From the NCBI RefSeq assembly GCF_028728205.1, contig NZ_JAQYUU010000001.1:1105318-1169317 (forward strand): DNA of 64,000 nt, read 5' to 3'. A model generated the notes under the pieces. It saw only the letters and a list, made by a program, of their open reading frames with translations. It was not told where the DNA came from and searched no databases. Made by a program: the position numbers and the translations under genes. Source of the DNA: Clostridium sp. 'White wine YQ'. GTDB lineage: Bacteria > Bacillota > Clostridia > Clostridiales > Clostridiaceae. Numbering within the stretch: position 1 is the first letter of the stretch; each line of letters opens with the position of its first letter. Below, one piece after another: positions 55,618 through 64,000 of this stretch.

Positions 55618-55648
55618 AGTGCCTCATACCAAGTGAGGCACTTTTTTT
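55618..55648 (+). terminator. Terminator of uppS-cdsA
   Basis: AGTGCCTCA (55618-55626), 7-base loop, TGAGGCACT (55634-55642) and seven Ts. Confidence 0.93.
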
Positions 55649-55723
55649 CTGCAAAAAATAGTTACTATTTGTACTTGGTTGCTATAATTTTCTACTTATA
55701 CAATAAGTTTATTAAAAACTTCA

Positions 55724-55751
55724 TTGATATGATTTATATGTTTGATATAAT
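55724..55751 (+). promoter_or_regulatory. Promoter of dxr-rseP-ispG
   Basis: TTGATA (55724-55729), 16-base spacer, perfect TATAAT (55746-55751), about 50 bases before the dxr start. Confidence 0.75.
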
Positions 55752-55801
55752 AATACTATGAATGAAGACACTTAAGTTCGACGTATTTTAGGAGGTAAAT
55801 A

Positions 55802-56956
55802 ATGAAAAATGTAAGTATTTTAGGCGTTACAGGTTCTATTGGAACTCAGACACTAGATGTTATTAAGTTTCATAAAGATTCCTTGAAGCTTGTTGCAGCC
55901 TCAGCTCATAAGAATTGGGAAAAAACTATTGAAATTATAGATGAATTTAAACCTAATTATATAGTTATGACTGATGAATTTGCATATGAAAAAGTAAATG
56001 AGTATATCAAGAAAAACAACATATGCATAAGCTTGTTGTTTGGGATGGAAGGACTAGAAAAAATTGCGTCATTAGAAGAAATAGATGTAGTTTTGACATC
56101 AATTGTGGGAATGATAGGATTAAAGCCAACTTTAGCTGCAATTAGAGCTGGAAAAGATATAGCTTTAGCTAATAAAGAGACTTTAGTAGTTGCAGGTGAG
56201 TTAGTAATTGCTGAAGCTAAAAAACACGGTGTAAAAATTTTACCGGTTGATTCTGAACACGGTGCAATTTTTCAATGTCTTCAAGGAAAAGCAGATAATA
56301 AAATAAAAAAGGTTCTTTTAACAGCATCAGGCGGACCATTCAGGGGTAAGAAAATAGAAGATTTAGAAAATGTAACTTACCGGGACGCACTTAAACATCC
56401 AAAATGGAATATGGGTCAAAAAATTTCAATAGACTCTGCTACTCTAATGAATAAGGGGTTAGAGGTAATAGAAGCTCATTTTCTTTTTGATGTTTCCTAT
56501 GAAGATATACAAGTAATTGTACATCCTGAAAGTATAATTCACTCAATGATTGAATATACTGATTCAAGTGTGATAGCACAATTAGGAAGTACAGATATGC
56601 GTTTGCCTATTCAATATGCTTTAAACTACCCTGAGAGAAAAGAAAATATATCTGAAACTTTAAACTTTTGGGAAATAAATAAATTAACCTTTGAAAAACC
56701 TGATTTTGATACTTTTAAATGTTTATCCCTAGCTTATAAAGCTGGAAAAGTAGGTGGAATTATGCCTACAATATTAAATGGAGCAAATGAAGTATTGGTA
56801 GAATTATTTTTAAAGGATAAGATTAAATTTTTAGAAATTCCGGAAATAATTGAAGAATGCATGAATAAATTTTATGTAGAGAGTCCTTTAACCTTAGATT
56901 TAATTTTAACAAAAGATAAAGAAGTTAGAACTTACTTATATAGCATTTATAGTTAG
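55802..56956 (+). CDS. dxr: 1-deoxy-D-xylulose 5-phosphate reductoisomerase
   Basis: A 384-residue NADPH enzyme, second step of the MEP isoprenoid pathway. The nucleotide site is GVTGSIGTQTLDVI; ALANKETLVVAG, PVDSEHGAIFQCL and the ASGGPFRGK loop bind metal and substrate. AGGAGGT precedes the ATG. IspG of the same pathway is two genes down and UppS, a consumer of its product, just upstream. Confidence 0.97.
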   Translation: MKNVSILGVTGSIGTQTLDVIKFHKDSLKLVAASAHKNWEKTIEIIDEFKPNYIVMTDEFAYEKVNEYIKKNNICISLLFGMEGLEKIASLEEIDVVLTSIVGMIGLKPTLAAIRAGKDIALANKETLVVAGELVIAEAKKHGVKILPVDSEHGAIFQCLQGKADNKIKKVLLTASGGPFRGKKIEDLENVTYRDALKHPKWNMGQKISIDSATLMNKGLEVIEAHFLFDVSYEDIQVIVHPESIIHSMIEYTDSSVIAQLGSTDMRLPIQYALNYPERKENISETLNFWEINKLTFEKPDFDTFKCLSLAYKAGKVGGIMPTILNGANEVLVELFLKDKIKFLEIPEIIEECMNKFYVESPLTLDLILTKDKEVRTYLYSIYS

Positions 56957-56967
56957 GAGGAAAATCT

Positions 56968-57999
56968 GTGTATATAATTTTAGCGATATTAGCATTTTCT
57001 GTTTTGATAATTGTACATGAATTAGGTCATTTTATAATGGCAAAAGTTAATGGTGTAAGAGTAGATGAGTTTTCCATAGGCTTTGGACCTAGACTCATAG
57101 GTGTAAAAATTGGTGAAACAGATTACTGCTTAAGAGTTCTTCCTTTTGGAGGTAGAGTAGCTATGCTCGGGGAAGAAGGTAGTGATGATGAAGCAGAAGG
57201 AGTAGATTATAGCAGAAGTTTAAATGCTAAACATCCTTTAAGAAAAATTTCAATAATAATAGCTGGTGTAGCAATGAATTACCTATTAGCAATTATTATT
57301 TTCTTAGTTATGGCTTTAAACTTGGGTATTACTTTACCAGAAATAAAAGAAGTTATCCCAAATTCAGCTGCAGAGCAAGTTGGATTAAAGCCTGGAGATA
57401 AATTTCTTAAAATAGACGATGTTAACATATTAACAGCTGATGATGTTACTGTGGCAGTAGCTATGTCTAAAGGTAATGAAATGAAAGTTAAGATACAAAG
57501 TGAAAGTGGTATAAAGGATTTAGCATTAACCCCTAAATTAAATAAAGATACAGGGTCCTATCAAATAGGTTTTTACTTTAATGGTATAGAAAAGCCTTCA
57601 TTTGGCCAAAGTGTTACTTATAGCATGAAAGAAACAGTATCTTTAGTAAAACAAACTTTCTTAGGCTTTAAGCAAATTTTCTCTGGAAAAGCAAATCTTA
57701 AAACTGATGTTGGCGGACCAGTGACTATAATTAAAATGAGTGGAGCTGCTGCGAAAGCTGGTATATGGAATCTTTTATTCTTTGTTGCATTAATATCAGT
57801 GAATTTGGCAGTATTAAATTTATTACCATTTCCAGCATTAGATGGTGGTTGGGCCTTCTTTATATTAATTGAATTAATAACTGGAAAGAAAATACCACCT
57901 AGATTCCTAAACGCAGTTAATTCTGTAGGATTAATGGTTCTTTTGGGATTGATGGTCTTAGTAACAATTAAAGATATAATTTTTCCAGTTAATTTTTAG
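56968..57999 (+). CDS. rseP: Site-2 intramembrane metalloprotease RseP (RasP)
   Basis: A 343-residue membrane protease that cuts anti-sigma factors and signal peptide remnants. The zinc motif HELGH is at residues 17-21 in the first span, a PDZ domain covers about 120-190, and the second metal motif LDGG lies in LLPFPALDGGW. GTG start after TTAGGAGG. The order dxr-rseP-ispG is typical of clostridia. Confidence 0.96.
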   Translation: MYIILAILAFSVLIIVHELGHFIMAKVNGVRVDEFSIGFGPRLIGVKIGETDYCLRVLPFGGRVAMLGEEGSDDEAEGVDYSRSLNAKHPLRKISIIIAGVAMNYLLAIIIFLVMALNLGITLPEIKEVIPNSAAEQVGLKPGDKFLKIDDVNILTADDVTVAVAMSKGNEMKVKIQSESGIKDLALTPKLNKDTGSYQIGFYFNGIEKPSFGQSVTYSMKETVSLVKQTFLGFKQIFSGKANLKTDVGGPVTIIKMSGAAAKAGIWNLLFFVALISVNLAVLNLLPFPALDGGWAFFILIELITGKKIPPRFLNAVNSVGLMVLLGLMVLVTIKDIIFPVNF

Positions 58000-58011
58000 G
58001 AGTGTAAATAA

Positions 58012-59061
58012 ATGAATAGAAAAGAAACAAGAAAAATAAAGGTTGGTAACATATATATCGGTGGAGATAGTAGAATTACTGTTCAATCCATGACCAATAC
58101 AGATACAAGAGATGCTGAAAGTACAATTAAACAAATAAGAGAGCTACAAATAGCAGGTTGTGATATAATAAGATCTGCAGTACCTGATATGGAGGCAGCA
58201 GAACAAATTTCTAAAATTGTTAAAGGAATTAGCATTCCTTTAGTAGCTGATATTCATTTTGATTATAGATTAGCTTTAGAGTCTATTAAAAATGGTGTTT
58301 CTGCTATAAGAATAAACCCTGGTAACATAGGTTCAATGGAAAGAGTAAAAATGGTTGCTGAAGCTTGCAAGGATAAAGGAATTCCTATAAGAATCGGAGT
58401 AAATTCTGGCTCTTTAGAGAAGGAACTTTTAGAGAAGTATGGAAAGCCATGCCCAGAGGCATTTGTTGAAAGTGCTCTAAAAAGTGCTGCAATCTTAGAA
58501 AGCGTAAATTTTAGAGATATAGTAATATCCATTAAATCATCTAATGTAAATACAATGATAGAAAGCTATAGATTAATGAGTGAAAAATCTGATTATCCGT
58601 TGCACCTTGGAGTAACTGAATCAGGTACGCCTTGGAGAGGAACAATTAAATCCTCTATTGGTATAGGCACACTTTTATCTGAAGGAATAGGAGATACTTT
58701 GAGGGTATCCTTAACAGGAGATCCTATTGAAGAAGTTAAAGTTGGTAATGAAATTCTTAAAGCACTTGATATAAAAAAAGGTGGGATAGAATTCGTATCA
58801 TGTCCTACTTGCGGAAGAACTCAAATAGACCTTATAAAGATAGCCAATATAGTTGAACAAAAGCTAGCTGAATGTAAGAAAGATATTAAAGTTGCTATAA
58901 TGGGATGCGTAGTAAATGGTCCTGGTGAAGCAAGAGAAGCTGATATTGGAATAGCTGGTGGAAAAGGCGAAGGTATTATATTTAAAAAAGGTGAGATTTT
59001 AAAGAAAGTAAAAGAAGAATATTTAGTTGAAGAACTAATGAAAGAAATTGATAAATTATAA
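58012..59061 (+). CDS. ispG: 4-hydroxy-3-methylbut-2-en-1-yl diphosphate synthase
   Basis: A 349-residue iron-sulfur enzyme of the MEP pathway. N-terminal TIM barrel with VQSMTNTDTRD and LVADIHFDYRLAL; C-terminal domain with the [4Fe-4S] cysteines in SCPTCGRT and MGCVVNGPGEAREADIG. AGGAGTG precedes the ATG. It ends the dxr unit at a hairpin. IspG is the third isoprenoid gene in 5 kb. Confidence 0.97.
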   Translation: MNRKETRKIKVGNIYIGGDSRITVQSMTNTDTRDAESTIKQIRELQIAGCDIIRSAVPDMEAAEQISKIVKGISIPLVADIHFDYRLALESIKNGVSAIRINPGNIGSMERVKMVAEACKDKGIPIRIGVNSGSLEKELLEKYGKPCPEAFVESALKSAAILESVNFRDIVISIKSSNVNTMIESYRLMSEKSDYPLHLGVTESGTPWRGTIKSSIGIGTLLSEGIGDTLRVSLTGDPIEEVKVGNEILKALDIKKGGIEFVSCPTCGRTQIDLIKIANIVEQKLAECKKDIKVAIMGCVVNGPGEAREADIGIAGGKGEGIIFKKGEILKKVKEEYLVEELMKEIDKL

Positions 59062-59094
59062 TTTAAAGAAGGGTAACCCCTTCTTTAAATATTT
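59061..59094 (+). terminator. Terminator between ispG and polC
   Basis: A perfect 13-bp stem ATTTAAAGAAGGG (59061-59073) with its complement (59078-59090), loop TAAC, and a short T-run. polC begins 22 bases later without a visible promoter, so readthrough is likely. Confidence 0.8.
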
Positions 59095-59115
59095 TAACTA
59101 TGGGAGGATTTATTC

Positions 59116-62100
59116 TTGAGTAAGGAATTTATTGATTCAATAAAAAATGAAATAGAAAAAATAGAAGCCTTAGAAGATAAGAATATTCGAATTTCTGGTT
59201 TTCAATTTATGAAGAAAAGCAATAAATTGAAGGCTGTAATTAGAAGTAGTGAATCTCTTTCAAATGAGGAAGAAAAGATACTAAAAAATATAATAACAAA
59301 AAAATTAAATCTTAGTTTACATATTGATGTAATAACATTAATAGATATTTCTAACATAACGTTACAAGAAGTGGTTAATAAACATTGGAATGAATTAGTT
59401 CAAGAGATAATAAAGAAACATCCTCTAGCTAAAGAGATACTTTTATCAGGTAAGAAAGAGGTTAATGATAATTCTATAGTTATTTCTTATGGTTCAGAAA
59501 TATTAATAAAGGTTGCAAAGTCTCAAAAAATCCAAGACTTATTAAAAAGGTATATTTCATATCTTTTCGGCATAACGGCACTAGTATCGTTTAAATTTGA
59601 TGAAAATATAGATGCTGCAATAAGTAAGGAATACGAATCTTTTAAAAAGCAAGAAACTGAGAAGATTATAAAAGAAATTAAAACTGTAGTTGCAACTTCA
59701 GTTACTAAAGACTCAAAACCAAAAGAAAATCAACAAAAGTATTCTAATCAGGAAAGTAAGGATACAAAAATTGATAATGAAAATCTAATAATGGGTAGAG
59801 TTATTATGGAAAACTCTGTTCCTATAAAGAGTATAAGTGAAGAGTCTGGAACCGTAGCGATTACAGGTGAAATCTTTAAAGTTGAAGCTAGAGAAACTAA
59901 AAGTGGTAAAATACTACTTACTTTCTTTATTACTGATTATTCCTCTTCTATTATTGCTAAAGCCTTCCTTAATTCAAAAGTACAAGAAAGAGTTTTGGAA
60001 AATGTTAAAAAGGGATTATACTGCAAAATACGAGGAGAAGCTAGATATGATAATTATTCAAGAGAAGTAACCTTCAATGTTAAAGATATAGTTAAAATGC
60101 AAAAAATACAAAAGCAAGATCTAAGTGATGAAAAAAGAGTAGAGTTACATTGTCATACTACAATGAGTACAATGGACGCTGTTACTTCAGCATCAAAACT
60201 AATTGAAAGAGCAGCCAAATGGGGACATCCAGCTATAGCCATTACAGATCACGGTGTAGTTCAAGCATTCCCAGAAGCTATGGATGCTGCAAAAAAACAT
60301 GGTATTAAAGTAATCTATGGAGTTGAAGGATATTTAGTTGATAATGGTGTACCTATTGCACTTAATGAAAAGGGAGAATCTTTAGATGATACTTATGTAG
60401 TTTTCGATTTAGAAACCACAGGTTTCTCCTCAAAAAATGATGAAATTATTGAAATAGGTGCCGTAAAAGTTCAAAATGGTTCAATAATTGATAACTTCTC
60501 TACATTTGTTAATCCTGGAAGAGGTATTCCTTATAATATTACCGAATTAACTTCAATTACAGATGACATGGTAGCAAATGCACCTTCAATTGAAGAGATT
60601 CTACCTAAATTTTTAGAATTTTGTACAGATAGTGTTCTAGTTGCACATAATGCTAATTTTGATACATCTTTTATAAAAACAAGCTGCAGTAAATATTCAT
60701 TACCTTTTGATTTTACTATTATAGATACAGTTCCTTTAGCTAGATTCTTATATCCTGAGCTTAAAAGAGTGAAGCTAAATATAGTAGCAAAACATTTAGG
60801 TATTTCACTAGAAAATCATCATAGAGCTGTTGATGATGCAAAAGCTACAGCTGAAATATTATTAAAATGTTTTGAGAAGATTAAAGAGGACTTAAACATA
60901 TTTGATTTAAAGAAATTAAATGAAGAATTTTTAAGTAATGTAGATATTAAAAAACTTCCAGCATACCACATAATATTATTAGCCAAAAATCAAGCTGGAC
61001 TTAAAAACCTATATAACCTTATAAGTATTTCACATTTAGATAATTTCTTTAAAAGACCTAGAATACCTAAAACATTACTAGAGCAGTATAGAGAAGGACT
61101 AATTATAGGTTCTGCCTGCGAAGCCGGTCAAGTCTATAAAGAGATTCTTTCTGGTAAGAGTGATGAAGAGTTAGAAGATATTGTTAGATCTTATGACTAT
61201 TTAGAAATTCAGCCTATAGCTAATAATAATTTTCTTATTGAAAAAGGAAATGTAAAAGATGAGGAAGAGCTTAAAAATATAAATAGAAGAATTTATGATT
61301 TAGGTAAAAAGTATGGAAAGGATACAGTTGCAACCTGTGATGTTCACTTTATAGATCCAGAAGATGCAATCTATAGAGCAATTATACTTGCTGGACAGGG
61401 TTTTGGTGATGCTGATAGTCAGCCACCGTTATATCTTAGAACTACTGATGAAATGCTTAAGGAATTTAGCTATTTAGGGGCTGATATAGCAAAAGAAGTT
61501 GTTATTACAAATCCAAATAAGATTGCAGACTCAGTTGATTCATGTAAGCCAATTCCAGATGAAACATATCCTCCTAAAATTGATGGAGCAGAAGATGATA
61601 TTAAAAATATGACTTTAAATAAAGTTCATAGTATTTACGGTGATAACCTACCTGAAGTAGTTCAGAAGAGATTAGATAAAGAATTAAATTCTATAATTTC
61701 AAATGGTTATGCGGTACTATATTTGATTGCACAAAAGCTTGTTGCAAAATCAATTTCAGATGGATATCTAGTTGGTTCAAGAGGATCTGTAGGTTCTTCC
61801 TTCGTAGCTACAATGTCAGATATAACTGAGGTTAATGGATTACCTCCACACTATGTATGTCCAAATTGCAAAAAATCTGAATTCTTTTTAGACGGATCTA
61901 TAAGTTCAGGTGCAGATTTACCTGATAAAAATTGTCCGGATTGTGGAACTCTCTATAAAAAAGATGGTCATGATATTCCATTTGAAACCTTCTTAGGTTT
62001 TGAAGGTGATAAAGAGCCCGATATAGATTTAAATTTCTCTGGAGATAATCAGGGAGTCATCCATAGGTATACGGAAGTTCTATTTGGAAAAGGGTATACA

Positions 62101-63441
62101 TTTAAAGCAGGTACAATAGGTACAGTTGCTGAAAAAACTGCATACGGATATGTAAGAAAATATCTAGATGAGAGAAATATTATTACATCATCAGCAGAAA
62201 TAGAACGTCTAACTATAGGGTGTACAGGAATAAAAAGAACTACAGGACAGCATCCAGGTGGAATTATGGTTGTTCCTAGAGATAATGATATCCATAATTT
62301 TTGTCCCGTACAGCATCCAGCAGACGATAGTGAATCAGATGTAGTAACAACACATTTCGATTATCACTCAATAAGTGGTAGACTTCTAAAGTTAGATATA
62401 CTTGGTCACGACGATCCAACCGTTTTAAGAATGTTACAAGACTTAACAGGCTTAGATCCAAAGACAATCCCTCTTCATGATGACAAAGTTTTAAGCTTGT
62501 TTACTAGCCCTGATGCGTTAGGAGTAACAAAGGAAGAACTTGAATGTGAAGTAGGTACTTATGGACTTCCTGAGTTTGGAACCAAATTCGTTAGACAAAT
62601 GCTTTTAGATACTAAACCACAAACCTTTGCCGATTTGGTTAGAATTTCAGGCCTTTCTCATGGTACTGATGTATGGCTTAATAATGCTCAATATTATATA
62701 AAAGAAGGATATACTACATTAGGCGAATGTATCTCTACAAGAGATGACATTATGGTTTACTTAATTTACAAAGGAGTTCCCCCTAAAACTGCATTTAACA
62801 TAATGGAGAAAGTAAGAAAAGGAAAAGGTGTATCAGAGGAATATGAGCAAATAATGAAAGAAAATAATGTTCCTGAATGGTATATTGAATCTTGTAAAAA
62901 GATTAAATACATGTTCCCTAAAGGCCACGCGGTGGCTTATGTTATGATGGCAGTAAGAATAGCTTACTTTAAGGTTTATTATCCATTAGCCTATTATGCA
63001 ACCTACTTTACAGTTAGAGCTGATGATTTTGATGCGGATTTAATTTGTAAGGGAGAAGCTGCTATTAAAAATAAATTACAAGAACTTTATGAACTTGGTA
63101 ACAATGTTACTCAAAAAGATAAAGGTTTGACTACTATTTTAGAAATTTCCTTTGAAATGATTAAGAGAGGCTTCAAATTCTTAAAAGTAGATCTATATAA
63201 ATCCCATGCTACAAAATTCTTAATTGAAGATGGATTTATAAGACCACCAATAAATTCTTTACAAGGTGTTGGTGCAAATGCAGCAAAGAGTATAGCTGAA
63301 TGTAGAGAGAATGGTGAATTTATCTCAAAAGAAGATTTAAGATTACGAGCCAAGGTTTCTAAGACTGTAATTGAAACCTTATCTAATCATGGTTGCTTAG
63401 AAGGATTAGGTGAAACTAATCAAATATCCTTATTTGGTTAA
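59116..63441 (+). CDS. polC: DNA polymerase III alpha subunit, PolC type
   Basis: The 1441-residue replicative polymerase of low-GC Gram-positives. Order: N-terminal region, OB fold (about 225-330), PHP domain (from [10 protein letters not shown], about 344) split by the proofreading exonuclease ([22 protein letters not shown], read here as VFDLETTGF and DEIIEIGAV, about 428-590), a zinc finger with CPNC and CPDC near 914, then palm, fingers and the C-terminal DNA-binding part. TTG start, seven bases after GGGAGGA. Length is normal. Confidence 0.98.
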   Translation: MSKEFIDSIKNEIEKIEALEDKNIRISGFQFMKKSNKLKAVIRSSESLSNEEEKILKNIITKKLNLSLHIDVITLIDISNITLQEVVNKHWNELVQEIIKKHPLAKEILLSGKKEVNDNSIVISYGSEILIKVAKSQKIQDLLKRYISYLFGITALVSFKFDENIDAAISKEYESFKKQETEKIIKEIKTVVATSVTKDSKPKENQQKYSNQESKDTKIDNENLIMGRVIMENSVPIKSISEESGTVAITGEIFKVEARETKSGKILLTFFITDYSSSIIAKAFLNSKVQERVLENVKKGLYCKIRGEARYDNYSREVTFNVKDIVKMQKIQKQDLSDEKRVELHCHTTMSTMDAVTSASKLIERAAKWGHPAIAITDHGVVQAFPEAMDAAKKHGIKVIYGVEGYLVDNGVPIALNEKGESLDDTYVVFDLETTGFSSKNDEIIEIGAVKVQNGSIIDNFSTFVNPGRGIPYNITELTSITDDMVANAPSIEEILPKFLEFCTDSVLVAHNANFDTSFIKTSCSKYSLPFDFTIIDTVPLARFLYPELKRVKLNIVAKHLGISLENHHRAVDDAKATAEILLKCFEKIKEDLNIFDLKKLNEEFLSNVDIKKLPAYHIILLAKNQAGLKNLYNLISISHLDNFFKRPRIPKTLLEQYREGLIIGSACEAGQVYKEILSGKSDEELEDIVRSYDYLEIQPIANNNFLIEKGNVKDEEELKNINRRIYDLGKKYGKDTVATCDVHFIDPEDAIYRAIILAGQGFGDADSQPPLYLRTTDEMLKEFSYLGADIAKEVVITNPNKIADSVDSCKPIPDETYPPKIDGAEDDIKNMTLNKVHSIYGDNLPEVVQKRLDKELNSIISNGYAVLYLIAQKLVAKSISDGYLVGSRGSVGSSFVATMSDITEVNGLPPHYVCPNCKKSEFFLDGSISSGADLPDKNCPDCGTLYKKDGHDIPFETFLGFEGDKEPDIDLNFSGDNQGVIHRYTEVLFGKGYTFKAGTIGTVAEKTAYGYVRKYLDERNIITSSAEIERLTIGCTGIKRTTGQHPGGIMVVPRDNDIHNFCPVQHPADDSESDVVTTHFDYHSISGRLLKLDILGHDDPTVLRMLQDLTGLDPKTIPLHDDKVLSLFTSPDALGVTKEELECEVGTYGLPEFGTKFVRQMLLDTKPQTFADLVRISGLSHGTDVWLNNAQYYIKEGYTTLGECISTRDDIMVYLIYKGVPPKTAFNIMEKVRKGKGVSEEYEQIMKENNVPEWYIESCKKIKYMFPKGHAVAYVMMAVRIAYFKVYYPLAYYATYFTVRADDFDADLICKGEAAIKNKLQELYELGNNVTQKDKGLTTILEISFEMIKRGFKFLKVDLYKSHATKFLIEDGFIRPPINSLQGVGANAAKSIAECRENGEFISKEDLRLRAKVSKTVIETLSNHGCLEGLGETNQISLFG

Positions 63442-63506
63442 ATTTCTTTCTAAAGGGTATTGTAATAAATTTCTACCTATGATATTATAACTTATGAAGC
63501 TTAATT

Positions 63507-63550
63507 AATAGAAACAGGAAGGGAGTGGACAATTGTCCGCTCTTTCTATT
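63507..63550 (+). terminator. First hairpin after polC
   Basis: AATAGAAA (63507-63514) with TTTCTATT (63543-63550) closes an inner stem GGGAGTGGAC/GTCCGCTCTT with loop AATT (about 63521-63544). The inner stem is G/C-rich; the T-run is poor. It may be a terminator or part of the rimP leader. Confidence 0.65.
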
Positions 63551-63555
63551 TTATG

Positions 63556-63583
63556 AAACGCAACTCCTAAGGTTGCGTTTTTA
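63556..63583 (+). terminator. Second hairpin after polC
   Basis: AAACGCAAC (63556-63564), 7-base loop, GTTGCGTTT (63572-63580) and Ts. Confidence 0.85.
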
Positions 63584-63696
63584 GTTAGGTTTCATAGTTT
63601 ATATTCAATATAGTCGTAAATAAAGTTTCTCTATTAAAACCCTTAGCTTAGGCTATACTAAATGTAAACTATAATAAATTTTTAAGGAGGTACATT

Positions 63697-64000
63697 ATGA
63701 GTGAAATAGAAAACAAATTACATGAACTAGTTAAACCAATAGTAGAAGACAACGGATATGAGCTATATCATGTAGAATATGTTAAAGAACAAAATGAGTA
63801 TTATTTAAGAATATATATAGATTCTACTAATGGAATATCACTTAATGACTGTGAAACAGTAAGTAGAGCAGTAAGTGATATGTTAGATGTAACTGATCCA
63901 ATTAAAGACCAATATTATTTAGAAGTTTCTTCTCCAGGTATTGATAGACAATTATTTACTGAAGAACATATTGCAAAAAGCATAGGTTTACAAGTTTTAG
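63697..64000 (+). CDS. rimP: Ribosome maturation factor RimP, 3' end outside window
   Basis: The first 101 residues of RimP, needed for 30S maturation. It starts after TTAAGGAGGT and shows [20 protein letters not shown] and the family block [15 protein letters not shown], which usually reads VSSPGLDRPL. It is the first gene of the rimP-nusA-infB operon in Firmicutes; those genes would lie beyond the window. The 63442-63696 gap before it holds two hairpins and a possible -10 box TATACT at 63654. Confidence 0.95.
   Translation, partial: MSEIENKLHELVKPIVEDNGYELYHVEYVKEQNEYYLRIYIDSTNGISLNDCETVSRAVSDMLDVTDPIKDQYYLEVSSPGIDRQLFTEEHIAKSIGLQVL

Noticed and set aside
55765-55776. CTTAAGTTCGAC before dxr as repeat end
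   Set aside because: Only a short match to the left end, without the GGGTTTT part.
59867-60070. Plus-strand frame inside polC
   Set aside because: Out of frame within the OB-fold part of polC; lysine/leucine-rich shadow.

Overview
The window is a 64 kb piece of core chromosome from a low-GC, spore-forming member of the Firmicutes, most likely a Clostridium sensu stricto. The reasons are the very AT-rich codon use, strong AGGAGG-type ribosome sites, spoVM and ylbJ (sporulation genes), CodY, PolC-type polymerase, a pta-ackA acetate pathway, and a gene order that follows the Bacillus/Clostridium yloC-yloV, ylbH-ylbN, rnc-smc-ftsY, ffh-rpsP-trmD and rpsB-polC blocks. No tRNA, rRNA, CRISPR array, prophage or transposase was seen. 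The species cannot be fixed from sequence reading alone.

Layout. 1-3.2 kb: a truncated unknown gene, an EAL-HDOD protein, a small membrane protein on the minus strand and L-asparaginase. 3.2-15.7 kb: one long plus-strand run, yicC-remA-gmk-rpoZ-coaBC, then priA-def-fmt-yugP-rsmB-rlmN-prpC-prkC (nucleotides, replication restart, start and maturation of translation, Ser/Thr phospho-signalling). 15.8-18.1 kb: rsgA-rpe-thiN and a 23-codon spoVM. 18.2-24.5 kb: rpmB (minus), yloU-fakA, recG, rsmD-coaD and a coiled-coil protein. 24.5-26.9 kb: ylbJ and tmcAL on the minus strand. 27-29.3 kb: pta-ackA. 29.3-33.6 kb: yceD-rpmF, plsX, acpP, rnc and a radical SAM enzyme. 34-40.4 kb: a 32-codon membrane peptide gene, smc, ftsY, ylxM-ffh. 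40.4-44.6 kb: rpsP-khpA-rimM-trmD-rplS-rbgA-rnhB. 44.6-49.8 kb: yraN (minus), comM, dprA, topA. 49.9-64 kb: codY, rpsB-tsf, pyrH-frr, uppS-cdsA, dxr-rseP-ispG, polC and the 5' part of rimP.

Most genes serve ribosome biogenesis, protein export (Ffh, FtsY), chromosome upkeep (SMC, RecG, PriA, TopA, PolC), lipid and isoprenoid supply (PlsX, AcpP, FakA, CdsA, UppS, Dxr, IspG, RseP) and the PrpC/PrkC signalling pair. No foreign island was found, so the novelty lies in the non-coding sequence. The main observations are: (1) a dispersed hairpin repeat of about 70 bp (three full copies, two short derivatives), four of the five lying between a stop codon and the terminator of the gene; (2) two genes, khpA and topA, whose Shine-Dalgarno sequence is separated from the ATG by a perfect hairpin with the same geometry; (3) structured leaders before yceD-rpmF, rnc, rplS and rpsB; (4) several exact palindromes at promoters (acpP, codY, yraN/comM, ylbJ); (5) two very short genes, spoVM and a membrane peptide before smc. 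All structures were read by eye; no folding or database search was run.
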